Assembly (NCBI GenBank): GCA_035570275.1
Contig: DATMNI010000365.1
Location: 1 to 38,662 of the forward strand
DNA: 38,662 bases
DNA from: DATMNI01 sp035570275
Lineage (GTDB): Bacteria > Acidobacteriota > Terriglobia > Bryobacterales > Bryobacteraceae
Direction: 5' to 3'
Part shown: in pieces, positions 15,125 through 23,228 of the stretch
Numbering within the stretch: position 1 is the first letter of the stretch
Layout: each line of letters begins with the position of its first letter
Notes under the pieces: model-generated
What the model was told of the DNA's origin: nothing
The model's database searches: none
Seen by the model: only the letters and a program-made list of their open reading frames with translations
Program-made: the position numbers and the translations under genes

Positions 15125-17185
15125 ATGCCGACCATACAACTTACCAACAAAACAAATCTCAACGTCACCGCGTCGTCTGCCGACGGTAACGCTACGCTCA
15201 ATCGCTATTTGAGCAAACCCCTTTCCTTTATCACTCCAGCCGCCTTGGATGCGATCGCTGGGACGAAGGTGGGAAATCTCGATCCCACTGCCTTCCCCAT
15301 CTCGGCGAGCGCGGCCGGAGAAGGCAAGTTCGCGGTCGAAGGAACCTCCCTGGACGTGCAACTGGGCGCGTCAGCTTCCGTTGGTTTGCTCACCGGCGAC
15401 AAAGCAGCGGATTTTTTGGGTTCCCTCCAATGGACCGCGGATCCGTCGGTCGCGGGCCTTGTCTCGTTCGGGTTGCAGGGCACGCTCAGCGCCGGAGAGG
15501 CGGCTACCGTAAGTGACTTCGGCTTCGGTATCACGACGGCCACGACCGTTTCGGTGACCAGTTTCTGCACTGCGGCAGGGGGCGATACTCTTGCGAACGC
15601 GGTCGAGCGGGCCATGGCGGCCCTCACGATTCCCCACGACCTTCAGGATCTCGGAAGTCTGCCCGCAAATACCACATGCCAGATCAAAGCGTCGAGTTCT
15701 CTCAAGTTCACGGCGAGCCTTACGTATAGCTTTCTAAACAATCCGCTGGCCACTATTTCGATTCCGCACTTGCCCTCGATGGCGGTCAACGCTAAAGCTG
15801 GGGCGACCGTCGAAGCCACAGCGACTCACACATCCGACCACACGGTCACGATCGCCAAACTGCCGAACGGCGTGATCCACCTGTCTGTGAACCTCAAGAG
15901 AACGGACGATTTTGAAACGAGCCTCGCGGTCTCGTCGGGGGTTACGGCGAAGGTAGGCAATCAGGACGCGATTGCATTCCTGCTCGATAAAATCAGTCCC
16001 AACAGCACCGCGGAGGTAAAGAAGCTCCAGGCCGATATGCCGGCCGATCAGTACCAGAAACTCACCGGCGACATCAAGGCGGCAATCGACGCGGCGCTTT
16101 GCAATTCGCTGCAGGCTTCACTGAAGGCGGCTCTGGACGACAGCGCATCCACTAGCCGGATTTTTCTTTACGAGATTGATCTGACCGCTCTCGACGGGGC
16201 CGGTACCGCGGCCCTCCAATCTGCGCTGACCGGGGATTTTACCGCTATCACAAGCTCCCGGGCGGCATTCGTGGGCATCCGCGAAATGGATTCCGCGCTT
16301 ACCGTTACTTCCACGATCAAGCACAGCCTCACGCTGCACCTGCTGGGGATCTTCAACTGGGGAAGCACCAATACATTCGTCGCGAAATCAAAGGTCGATT
16401 TCACCAAAGATACGCATGAGATCGTATTATCGGACGAGACTATCAAGGTCGTGAGCGACAACCTCAACGCGGAGAAACTGCGGCAAGTCGTTGTGAAAGG
16501 GATTACTCTGACGCTACCCGCATCCGCCAATACCAAGCAGGCTGCAACTCCGATTACCATGGTCTTTTTCGACCGCCAGGATGGGACCAATCGGTCAAAG
16601 ATGCGCCAGTTCGTCAATGTGCTTGAGGCAACGCAGGCCCCCGGCGCAGCCGTCGCCGAATCGCTGCTCGATCGGAATCTTAAGCACTACGGAACCTCGT
16701 CTTTGTACCTGGGCCTCACCCTGACTCCTCAGCGCTGCCGGCAGCTTTTTCTCGATACCGCGGGACAGCCTTATGCTTGGACTACCTATCTCCGCTACGC
16801 GTGCGGCGCGGGGGCGGCAATTCTGACCGGTGATACGGATACGGTTAGTGCGGAGCGCCTGAAGTTGTTTACCGCCGGAGAAGCATTCTGGAAGGATTTG
16901 AGGGATGCCGGCACGGCGCCTAAGCAGATCAATTTGATGAACGATCGCGGTATTCGTCTAATCACCGCCGCCGATGTCACGACTCTGATTTGGTGGTCGG
17001 CGGCTATGGCAGACTACGCGCAGGCTCTAACCGAAGCAGACCAATCGCTGGTGCGAGTCGGCGCCAGAATCGTCAAGGACAGCACAGGCGGTTTTGACGA
17101 ACCATGGCTGATTCTCGCCACCTGGAGGATGCTCGAGAATCCAGCTATCGAGAGTCTATTTACGTCGTCGCTGCTGAAGCCGTAG
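15125..17185 (+). CDS. Large protein of unknown family
   Basis: A 686-residue protein starting MPTIQLTNKTNLNV. A TTG two codons earlier is a weaker start. It has no signal peptide, no transmembrane segment and no motif I recognise. The first 300 residues are rich in Ala, Ser and Thr in alternating beta-type patterns (SASAAGEGKFAVEG, SLTYSFLNNPLATISIPHL). The middle (about 300-370) looks helical (ADMPADQYQKLTGDIKAAID). The C-terminal third (TPITMVFFDRQDGTNR, WTTYLRYACGAG, LIWWSAAMADYAQALTEADQ) is compact and aromatic-rich. It starts 36 bases after the cytochrome gene on the same strand, so it could be a distal operon member, but unlike those genes it appears cytoplasmic. Codon use looks like its neighbours. 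Confidence 0.75.
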   Translation: MPTIQLTNKTNLNVTASSADGNATLNRYLSKPLSFITPAALDAIAGTKVGNLDPTAFPISASAAGEGKFAVEGTSLDVQLGASASVGLLTGDKAADFLGSLQWTADPSVAGLVSFGLQGTLSAGEAATVSDFGFGITTATTVSVTSFCTAAGGDTLANAVERAMAALTIPHDLQDLGSLPANTTCQIKASSSLKFTASLTYSFLNNPLATISIPHLPSMAVNAKAGATVEATATHTSDHTVTIAKLPNGVIHLSVNLKRTDDFETSLAVSSGVTAKVGNQDAIAFLLDKISPNSTAEVKKLQADMPADQYQKLTGDIKAAIDAALCNSLQASLKAALDDSASTSRIFLYEIDLTALDGAGTAALQSALTGDFTAITSSRAAFVGIREMDSALTVTSTIKHSLTLHLLGIFNWGSTNTFVAKSKVDFTKDTHEIVLSDETIKVVSDNLNAEKLRQVVVKGITLTLPASANTKQAATPITMVFFDRQDGTNRSKMRQFVNVLEATQAPGAAVAESLLDRNLKHYGTSSLYLGLTLTPQRCRQLFLDTAGQPYAWTTYLRYACGAGAAILTGDTDTVSAERLKLFTAGEAFWKDLRDAGTAPKQINLMNDRGIRLITAADVTTLIWWSAAMADYAQALTEADQSLVRVGARIVKDSTGGFDEPWLILATWRMLENPAIESLFTSSLLKP

Positions 17186-17217
17186 GTTGATCGCCGCGGC
17201 TCTGAAATCGCGCTTCG

Positions 17218-17240
17218 GAGCCGTGACCGTTAGGGAGCGG
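17218..17240 (+). repeat. Dispersed 23-bp repeat, copy 2
   Basis: The same 23-base unit as at 11464-11486 with a single C-to-T change. It sits in the 65-base gap between the unknown large gene and the convergent S9 peptidase gene. Confidence 0.75.
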
Positions 17241-17250
17241 ACCACTCGCC

Positions 17251-19311
17251 CTACAGGTCCGGCGGCTTGGCGTTTTCGTTGCCGTTCAAGAACTTGTCGA
17301 ACCAATAGCACTGCCAATCCAGGCTTTCCACCAAATGCTTCGGCTCGCCGGTGCGGGTCAAATTGTGGTTCTCGCGCGGGAAGATCACCAACTCCGTGGT
17401 CACACCGTAGTGTTTCAGCGCGCGGAACCATTGCTCGCCCTGTTCCAGGGGCACGCGGTAATCGTTGTCCGAATGCAGAATCAGCGTCGGCGTTTTGACG
17501 TTCTTAGCATATTTCAGCGGTGATGCATTCCAGTATTGGTCGAATTGATCGAACAGGAAACCTTTGAAATCCTCTTCGTGGCCGTAGGCGCCGTCGCGCG
17601 TGCCGTCGTCGCTGATGAAGTTGGCCACGCTGCGCAGCGTCACGGCGGCCTTGAACTTTGTAGTATGACCCAGAATCCAGTTAGTCATGAATCCGCCGTA
17701 GCTGCCGCCAGTCACGCCTAACCGCTCCGTGTCCACCCACGGATACTTCTTGAGCGCGGCGTCCACGCCCGCCATGACGTCCTGATAGTCCATGCCGCCC
17801 CAGTTGTTCACAATGCCGCGCTCGAATTTCTGGCCGTAGCCGGTGGAGCCGCGCGGATTGCAGAAGAAGACGGCCCAACCCTTGCCGGCGTAGACCTGAA
17901 ATTCGTGATACCAATCCACGCCATACTGGCCCGCCGGCCCGCCGTGGACGCTCAGCACCATGGGATACTTCTTGCCCGCCTGCCATCCGACCGGCTTCAC
18001 GAAAAAGCCATCGATGTCCCAACCGTCGGTGCTCTTATACGGCACGCGCTCCACGCCCGCCACTTCCAGACCCGCCCACAGCGCCCCATTCAGATGCGTC
18101 AGTTGGCGCTCGCCGGAACCATCCAGGGCGGCGGCATAAAGGTCGTCCAGGTGCTGAAAATCATTGGCCAGATAGGTCATCACACCGGCCTCCTTACTGG
18201 CGTCGAAGCCGCGCACGCCGCGCTCCCCGGAGGTTACGGGCGACACCTTGCGGGTGTCCAGATCCACGCGGAAAATGTGCATCTGGCCCTTCACGCCGGT
18301 TTCGAAACGCAGTTCGCGAGCGCCCGGTCCCCAATGCAGGTCGGTTGGGATCAGGTCGAAGTCGTCGACCGCCTGGCTGGATTTTCCGCCGCCGGCGGCC
18401 GAGGCAATATATAACTTCGGAAACTGGCGGCGCTGGGTCTGGCCGGCAAACGCGATGACCTTGCCGTCGGGCGACCAGCGCGGCTGCGTGTCGTCGAAAT
18501 TGTGATCGGAAATCTTGGCAAGGCTGCTCCCGCCATCGGCCGCGATCACCCAGACGTCTTTGTTGCGGCCGTCGTCGAACTCCAGGCCGGTGCGGTCGGA
18601 AACGAACGCGAGGCGCGTCCCGTCGGGCGACCACTGCGGATCGGTATCGTTCCAGTCTTCTCCGGAGGTGATCTGCCTGGCGGCGCCGGTGGCGGCTTCG
18701 ACCACCCAGAGATGGCTCCGCTTGTCGTCGAACCAGCCGGTGTCGTTGAACTTGTAGGAGATGTGCGAATAGTGGCGCACGTCGCTCTTGCGGGCCGCGG
18801 GCGCCACGTTGTCGCTGGGTCCGGTGCGGCTCACCACCACGAAGCGTTTGCCATCGGGAGACCACTGAAACACGCCGGCGCCGTTCTTCAGATGGGTCAG
18901 CGCCTGGGCCTCGCCGCCATCCAGATGCAGGATGTAGATTTGCGGGCCCAGGGCTTCGGTCTCGCCGGCCGCCGCCGTGCCGCGCGTGGAAAGGAAGGCT
19001 ACGCGCGTTCCATCGGGGCTCCATCGCGGCACAGTGGAGTTGACGCCTTCGGCGGTCAAGCGCCTGGGCGCCGATTTGCCGTCGGTCGCCACCACCCAGA
19101 TCCCGTTGTCTCGGCGGTTGCGCTTCTGGTCCACGGTGGTGAGGACATAGGCCACCTGTTTGCCATCGGGCGAAAGGTGCGCGTCGCCGATATTCTGGAA
19201 GGCGAAGTAATCCTCCGCGGTCACGCCGCGCGTTTCGGCCCTACCGGCCAGAGTCGCAAAAGGCAGGGCCACAAAAGAAACAACAGCGATGGAAAGGAGA
19301 CCGGATTTCAT
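17251..19311 (-). CDS. Exported S9 family (prolyl oligopeptidase/acylaminoacyl peptidase type) serine peptidase
   Basis: A 686-residue protein with a signal peptide ending near GRAETRG. The N-terminal half is a beta-propeller with at least five WD40-like/TolB-type units (LSPDGKQVAYV, RWSPDGTRVAF, QWSPDGKRFVV, QWSPDGTRLAF, RWSPDGKVIAF). The C-terminal part is an alpha/beta-hydrolase with nucleophile motif GGSYGGFM (Ser about 537), Asp in HSDNDYRVP (about 617) and His in RENHNL (about 649). The family cleaves short peptides or N-acylated residues, and the signal peptide suggests periplasmic peptide scavenging. It is a single gene. Its upstream region (19312-19444) holds repeat elements rather than a clear promoter. 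Confidence 0.92.
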   Translation of the reverse strand: MKSGLLSIAVVSFVALPFATLAGRAETRGVTAEDYFAFQNIGDAHLSPDGKQVAYVLTTVDQKRNRRDNGIWVVATDGKSAPRRLTAEGVNSTVPRWSPDGTRVAFLSTRGTAAAGETEALGPQIYILHLDGGEAQALTHLKNGAGVFQWSPDGKRFVVVSRTGPSDNVAPAARKSDVRHYSHISYKFNDTGWFDDKRSHLWVVEAATGAARQITSGEDWNDTDPQWSPDGTRLAFVSDRTGLEFDDGRNKDVWVIAADGGSSLAKISDHNFDDTQPRWSPDGKVIAFAGQTQRRQFPKLYIASAAGGGKSSQAVDDFDLIPTDLHWGPGARELRFETGVKGQMHIFRVDLDTRKVSPVTSGERGVRGFDASKEAGVMTYLANDFQHLDDLYAAALDGSGERQLTHLNGALWAGLEVAGVERVPYKSTDGWDIDGFFVKPVGWQAGKKYPMVLSVHGGPAGQYGVDWYHEFQVYAGKGWAVFFCNPRGSTGYGQKFERGIVNNWGGMDYQDVMAGVDAALKKYPWVDTERLGVTGGSYGGFMTNWILGHTTKFKAAVTLRSVANFISDDGTRDGAYGHEEDFKGFLFDQFDQYWNASPLKYAKNVKTPTLILHSDNDYRVPLEQGEQWFRALKHYGVTTELVIFPRENHNLTRTGEPKHLVESLDWQCYWFDKFLNGNENAKPPDL

Positions 19312-19368
19312 CTGTAGATTATACCCAGGGGTTTGTGGGGCAGGTTGTTAGGGGCACCCTCTGGGTCC

Positions 19369-19387
19369 GGCGGATTGGCAATCCGCC
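19369..19387. repeat. Dispersed hairpin element GGCGGATT-GGC-AATCCGCC
   Basis: A perfect 8-base inverted repeat with a 3-base loop. The same arms with loop AAC occur at 23059-23077. Just upstream, 19334-19350 carries TGTGGGGCAGGTTGTTA, the complement of part of a second hairpin family seen whole at 23167-23188. Confidence 0.75.
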
Positions 19388-19426
19388 TGCCGCGCCCATT
19401 GGGACGCCTGCCGCGCCCATTGGGAC
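19385..19426 (+). repeat. Perfect 21-bp tandem duplication
   Basis: Two identical 21-base units (19385-19405 and 19406-19426) containing GCCGCGCCCATTGGGAC lie between the S9 peptidase start and the yraN stop. No gene is seen in 19312-19444. Confidence 0.9.
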
Positions 19427-19444
19427 GCCCACGGGATGGGACGA

Positions 19445-19846
19445 CTACCGGAACGCATCCCTCATCCAGTCGATCCGCATCGGCCTGGCCAGCACCACAC
19501 TCACAATGTCGAAGCGCGTCTTATCCCAGTCCACGCCCGCGCGCCGTATGTAGTCTTGCGAGGCGCGCCGCAGGTTGGCGCGCTTCTCCGCATCCACGGC
19601 CGCGTCGGGCGCGCCGAAGTCTTCGCTCGCCCGCGTCTTCACCTCGACGAACACCAGCGTCCGGCCGTGCCAGGCCACCAGGTCGATCTCACCGCCGCCC
19701 GAGCGCATCCGGTAGTTCCGCGACACGATCGTGCAGCCGTGCCTCCGCAGGTAGCGGTGCGCTGCGTCTTCCCCCATGCGGCCATGGTCGTCTTGCTGCA
19801 CGCGGCGTCTGAGGGTGTCGGCAGCGAGATAAAGCCATCCGATCAT
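19445..19846 (-). CDS. YraN family protein (UPF0102)
   Basis: A 133-residue protein with the complete UPF0102 signature, a PD-(D/E)XK-type nuclease-like fold of unknown role: GRMGEDAAHRYLRRHGC at the start of the domain, RNYRMRSGGGEIDLVAWHG, then LVFVEVKTRAS with the E-x-K catalytic-type motif. The C-terminus RFDIVSVV fits the family. About 15 extra N-terminal residues precede the domain. The family is near-universal in bacteria and suspected of acting on recombination or replication intermediates, without firm proof. Confidence 0.9.
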   Translation of the reverse strand: MIGWLYLAADTLRRRVQQDDHGRMGEDAAHRYLRRHGCTIVSRNYRMRSGGGEIDLVAWHGRTLVFVEVKTRASEDFGAPDAAVDAEKRANLRRASQDYIRRAGVDWDKTRFDIVSVVLARPMRIDWMRDAFR

Positions 19847-20000
19847 TTCGGCTATGTCCTACCTGGATTCTAACTCACTAGTGGGGCCTGCGTAAGTTTT
19901 GCCCCAGTTTTGCGCGGATATTTATCAGGCCTCTATTCAGGGGAAAGTACTTACCAAGTGGCCACCAGCCTGCCCATCTATTTCCGGAGACTCGAAGCGA

Positions 20001-20630
20001 ATGCGCAAATTGATCTGGATTGCACCCGTATTGCTGTGGGCCGGTTGTTCCAAAATGCAGCCACCGAGCGGCTCGGGCAATGGGGGCGCCTCAGCCGTGG
20101 CTCAGCCAGCCGCCGTGGAAAAGCAGGTCCCGACCATTCCGGCGGGCACTCCGCTGCACGTGCGGCTGGATGAATCGGTAAGCACTCGCGCCAATCGGGC
20201 GGGCGACGGATTCACCGCCACGTTGAGCGCTCCCATCGAAGTCGGCGGCCGGACGCTGGTCCCGGCTGGAACGCAATTCAACGGACATATTACCGCGGCT
20301 GCGGCTTCGGGCCGCATGAAGGGCCGCGCGGTAATCGGGTTGACCCTGGACTCGTTCGATCTGGGCGGCAGGAATATCCGTGTGCGGACCACCAGGATCG
20401 ACCGCGTGAGCGATCGCCACAAGAAGCGCAACGCGTGGTTGATTGGCGGCGGGGCCGCGTTGGGAGGCGCCATTGGGGCCATCGCCGGCGGTCCGAAAGG
20501 CGCCCTGATTGGCGCCGGCGCGGGCGCGGGTGCGGGAACGGCAGGGGCGGCCATTACCGGCAAGAAACAGGTTGGAGTGGTGTCCGAAACGCCGCTGCGG
20601 TTTACGTTGGAAGCCGCGGTGGAGATGTAG
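20001..20630 (+). CDS. Glycine-zipper lipoprotein
   Basis: The ATG at 20001 gives 209 residues with a lipoprotein signal: MRKLIWIAPVLLWAGC, where LWAGC is the lipobox, so the mature protein begins with a lipidated Cys. A Pro/Gly/Ser linker is followed by a beta-rich domain (TIPAGTPLHVRLDESVSTR, GRTLVPAGTQFNGHI). A glycine zipper (ALGGAIGAIAGGPKGALIGAGAG) near residues 145-180 could insert in a membrane. The C-terminus is short. It is probably anchored in the outer membrane or periplasm, and no enzyme motif is visible. It is a lone gene, convergent with the methyltransferase gene and separated from it by a stem-loop. Confidence 0.8.
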   Translation: MRKLIWIAPVLLWAGCSKMQPPSGSGNGGASAVAQPAAVEKQVPTIPAGTPLHVRLDESVSTRANRAGDGFTATLSAPIEVGGRTLVPAGTQFNGHITAAAASGRMKGRAVIGLTLDSFDLGGRNIRVRTTRIDRVSDRHKKRNAWLIGGGAALGGAIGAIAGGPKGALIGAGAGAGAGTAGAAITGKKQVGVVSETPLRFTLEAAVEM

Positions 20631-20635
20631 AGCGG

Positions 20636-20655
20636 CACGGGCCTCGTGGCCTGTG
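20636..20655. terminator. Stem-loop between convergent genes
   Basis: CACGGGCC-TCGT-GGCCTGTG forms an 8-base stem with one G-T pair and a 4-base loop, 6 bases after the lipoprotein stop and just before the convergent methyltransferase stop. No T-run follows, so intrinsic termination is not proven. A closely similar stem (CAGGCC-TCCT-GGCCTG) follows the ntrX-like gene. Confidence 0.45.
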
Positions 20656-20659
20656 TTCC

Positions 20660-21229
20660 TCACTTCAGCACTTCGAACTCGAATTCTATCGCCTTTCCGC
20701 GAACCACGTAACAAAGATAGTGCTCCCAAAACCGCCGGTAGCGCGGGAAGGCGTTCACCAGAAACTGGAAGCCTAACCACCTCCAGAAAGCCAGCAGCTT
20801 GACCCGCACGGAAATCTCGCGAAACCGCGCCTTCGAATAGTAGCCGAACCCGCCGTGGTTTTCGCCGAAGTAGCGGAAACTGAAACTGTTCAAGTGGCTC
20901 TTGTGCGTGGGGTCGCAAAACGAACTGAAATCCGTGTAGTGCGGCGTTTCCAGGCGCACCGTTCCGCCTGCCCTCACCAGCCGGTGGAACTCTTCCATGG
21001 TGCGGATCACGTCGTTGACGTGTTCGATCACGTGGATCGCCGTCAGCCGGTCGAAGGAGTTGTCGGCGAAGGGGTAGGGAAAACGGTCGAGGTCGGCGAG
21101 AACGTCGGCGCGGCTGGCGGCGTTGCGGTCGAGGCCGATGGCCCCCGGCTGCTTGTGAATCCCGCAGCCGACGTCCAGCATTCTCATCCCTGGTTTATTC
21201 AGATCTGGTTTGGCGCCGCTCGCAGACAC
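20660..21229 (-). CDS. Class I SAM-dependent methyltransferase
   Basis: Up to 189 residues. The SAM-binding motif I is MLDVGCGIHKQPGAIGLD, with an acidic loop end (GLDRN), then ADLDRFPYPFADNSFDRLTAIHVIEHV (motifs II/post-II) and LVRAGGTVRLETPHYTDF. This is the Methyltransf_11 group and the substrate is unknown. The start is uncertain: GTG at 21229 overlaps the aminotransferase gene by 31 bases with AGAGGA directly against it, and ATG at 21187 gives a 175-residue protein beginning right at motif I. It probably shares a transcript with the upstream aminotransferase gene. Confidence 0.85.
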   Translation of the reverse strand: MSASGAKPDLNKPGMRMLDVGCGIHKQPGAIGLDRNAASRADVLADLDRFPYPFADNSFDRLTAIHVIEHVNDVIRTMEEFHRLVRAGGTVRLETPHYTDFSSFCDPTHKSHLNSFSFRYFGENHGGFGYYSKARFREISVRVKLLAFWRWLGFQFLVNAFPRYRRFWEHYLCYVVRGKAIEFEFEVLK

Positions 21230-22557
21230 TCCTCTAGCGTATCAATCGCGAAATCGCATTGGTCGCGCGTGATCACCAGCGGAGGGCAGAGGCGGATGGT
21301 ACTGTCGCCCGCCCCCAGCACCAGAAGCCCGTGCTCGAATGCCAGGTCCACCACGCGGTCGCGCAACTGCGGCGCTTTCTCCTTGGTTGCCTGGTCTTGC
21401 ACCAACTCAATCCCGATCATCAATCCCAGCCCGCGCACGTCGCCCACGTTCGGAAAGCGGTTCGACCAACTGCGCATCCGTTCCCTCAAGTAAGCGCCCA
21501 TGCGCGCGGAGTTTTCGATCAGCTCATCCTGCAGCAGTTCGATGGTCACCAGCGCGGCGGCGCACGAGACCGGATTGCCGCCGAAGGTGGAGGCGTGGGC
21601 GCCGGGCGGCCATGTCATCAGGTCCGCGCGCGCCACCGTGGCGCCCAGCGGCATCCCGCTGGCGATTCCCTTGGCCACCGCGAAAATGTCGGGCACGGCG
21701 TCAAAATGCTCGGCCGCCCACATTTTGCCCGTCCGGCCCATTCCGCACTGCACCTCGTCGAAAATCAGAAGAATGCCATTTTGCCGGGCCACGCGGGCCA
21801 GTTCGTCGAAGAACTTTTTCGGCGGAACAATGTAGCCGCCCTCGCCCTGCACCGGCTCCACCACGATGGCCGCCGTCTCCGCCGCCGGCGCGATGGTCTT
21901 CAGCAGCGTCTCTTCCACGTACTTCACGCATTCCACCGCGCAGCCATCCGGCTCCTTGCCATACGGGCATCGGTAGCAGTACGGATACGGCGCATGCACC
22001 ACGCCCGGCAGCAGCGGACCGAAGCCTTCGCGCTGCACCGCCTTGCGCGCGGTTAGTGAAAGCGCGCCCATGGTACGCCCGTGAAAGCTGCCGAAGAAGG
22101 CGATGAGCTTGGGGCGCCCGGTGGCCCACCGCGCCAGCTTGATGCAGCCTTCGACGGCTTCGGCGCCGGAGTTGCCGAACGACACGCGCCGGGCCGCGTC
22201 GCCGGGCGCAATCTCCGCCAGCTTTTCCGCCAGCGCCACCATCTCTTCGTAGTAGAAATCCGTGCCCGACATGTGGATCAGCCGCGCCGCCTGCCGTTGG
22301 ATCGCCTCCACCACTCGTGGATGGCAATGGCCCGTGGCAACCACCGCGATGCCGGCGCTGAAATCCAGGAAGCGGTTGCCGTCCACGTCTTCGACGATGG
22401 CGCCCTCCCCGCGCTCGGCCACCAGCGGGTAACCTCGCGTGTACGAAGTGGACACCACGCGCGAGTCCCGCTCGATCAAGGCTCGCGCACGCGGACCCGG
22501 CACGGCACCGGTGAAACTCGGGAGGTCCGGACGGACCTGTTCCAAGGTGTTTCCCAT
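21199..22557 (-). CDS. Class III PLP-dependent aminotransferase (acetylornithine/4-aminobutyrate type)
   Basis: A 452-residue fold-type I aminotransferase. Hallmarks are FLDFSAGIAVVATGHCHP, SFGNSGAEAVEGCIKLAR (the PLP phosphate-binding loop), FHGRTMGALS, VEPVQGEGGY, LIFDEVQCGMGRTG (Asp contacting the PLP ring nitrogen) and AVAKGIASGMPLGA (Schiff-base lysine about K296). A Cys-containing insert (YCYRCPYGKEPDGC) is typical of the 'acetylornithine aminotransferase family' subgroup, which is closer to GABA aminotransferases than to ArgD. The exact amino donor cannot be set. GGAGA-type SD lies upstream of the ATG. Confidence 0.9.
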   Translation of the reverse strand: MGNTLEQVRPDLPSFTGAVPGPRARALIERDSRVVSTSYTRGYPLVAERGEGAIVEDVDGNRFLDFSAGIAVVATGHCHPRVVEAIQRQAARLIHMSGTDFYYEEMVALAEKLAEIAPGDAARRVSFGNSGAEAVEGCIKLARWATGRPKLIAFFGSFHGRTMGALSLTARKAVQREGFGPLLPGVVHAPYPYCYRCPYGKEPDGCAVECVKYVEETLLKTIAPAAETAAIVVEPVQGEGGYIVPPKKFFDELARVARQNGILLIFDEVQCGMGRTGKMWAAEHFDAVPDIFAVAKGIASGMPLGATVARADLMTWPPGAHASTFGGNPVSCAAALVTIELLQDELIENSARMGAYLRERMRSWSNRFPNVGDVRGLGLMIGIELVQDQATKEKAPQLRDRVVDLAFEHGLLVLGAGDSTIRLCPPLVITRDQCDFAIDTLEECLRAAPNQI

Positions 22558-23228
22558 AGTAGAATCTCCTTTTCGGTTTTCACGGGTTGAGAGCCTGCGT
22601 CGCCGGGCACGCCGGCACGCGCCGCCGGGCGGGGATTAGTCGCCGAAAAGGCCGGGTCGCGTAACTGAGGGTATGCCACCCATGGTTCTATCTTAGCCCC
22701 GTTCCGGTCGCCGCGCCTATAATAATAAAATGGGATAATTATATCTTACTTACTGTTCTTATCCTCCGCAGCCACCGCACTCACCACCCCCCTCCATACC
22801 CGCGACCCTGTACAGACCGGCCGCGCCTGCAAGTTGACGATGCCGCCCAGCGCCGCAGCGCGGCCGCACAGCTTTCCTGCAAGTCCGCGGCCGAGTCCGA
22901 TACCAACTGGATGGACCGGCCAATTGAGCCCAATCAACTCCGCGGGCGCGGGGATTTGTTCGTGTGGGCTTCACTCGCTTCTTCTGTCCGAGACCGCCGG
23001 CGCTGACACGCTAAGGGCTTGCCCAAGTGGGTGCGAGAGCCGCTTTTAGCGCCGTCAGGGCGGATTAACAATCCGCCGCAGCTTGCCAAGCGCTTGCCAA
23101 GCTGCCCCACATAGCGCCACGGGCGACTTTCTTCCTTCCCCCTGTGCGCCCGGCGCACATCGCGAACAGGTTAACAACCTGCCCCACAAAGGGCTGGGCA
23201 CGTATAATCGAAGTTACGGCCTAATCCC
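22558..23228. other. 671-base intergenic region with AT-rich patch and dispersed hairpins
   Basis: This gap between two divergent genes carries no supported gene. It has an AT-rich patch at about 22718-22760 (several TATAAT-like hexamers), the hairpin GGCGGATT-AAC-AATCCGCC at 23059-23077, and a second hairpin CAGGTT-AAC-AACCTG at 23167-23181 followed by CCCCACA. TATAAT at 23203-23208, 20 bases before the ntrY-like ATG, could be its -10 element, but no good -35 is seen. Confidence 0.6.

Noticed and set aside
22746..23158. Small open frames in the aminotransferase/ntrY gap
   Set aside because: All are short, without SD or recognisable motifs, and run through hairpin repeats.
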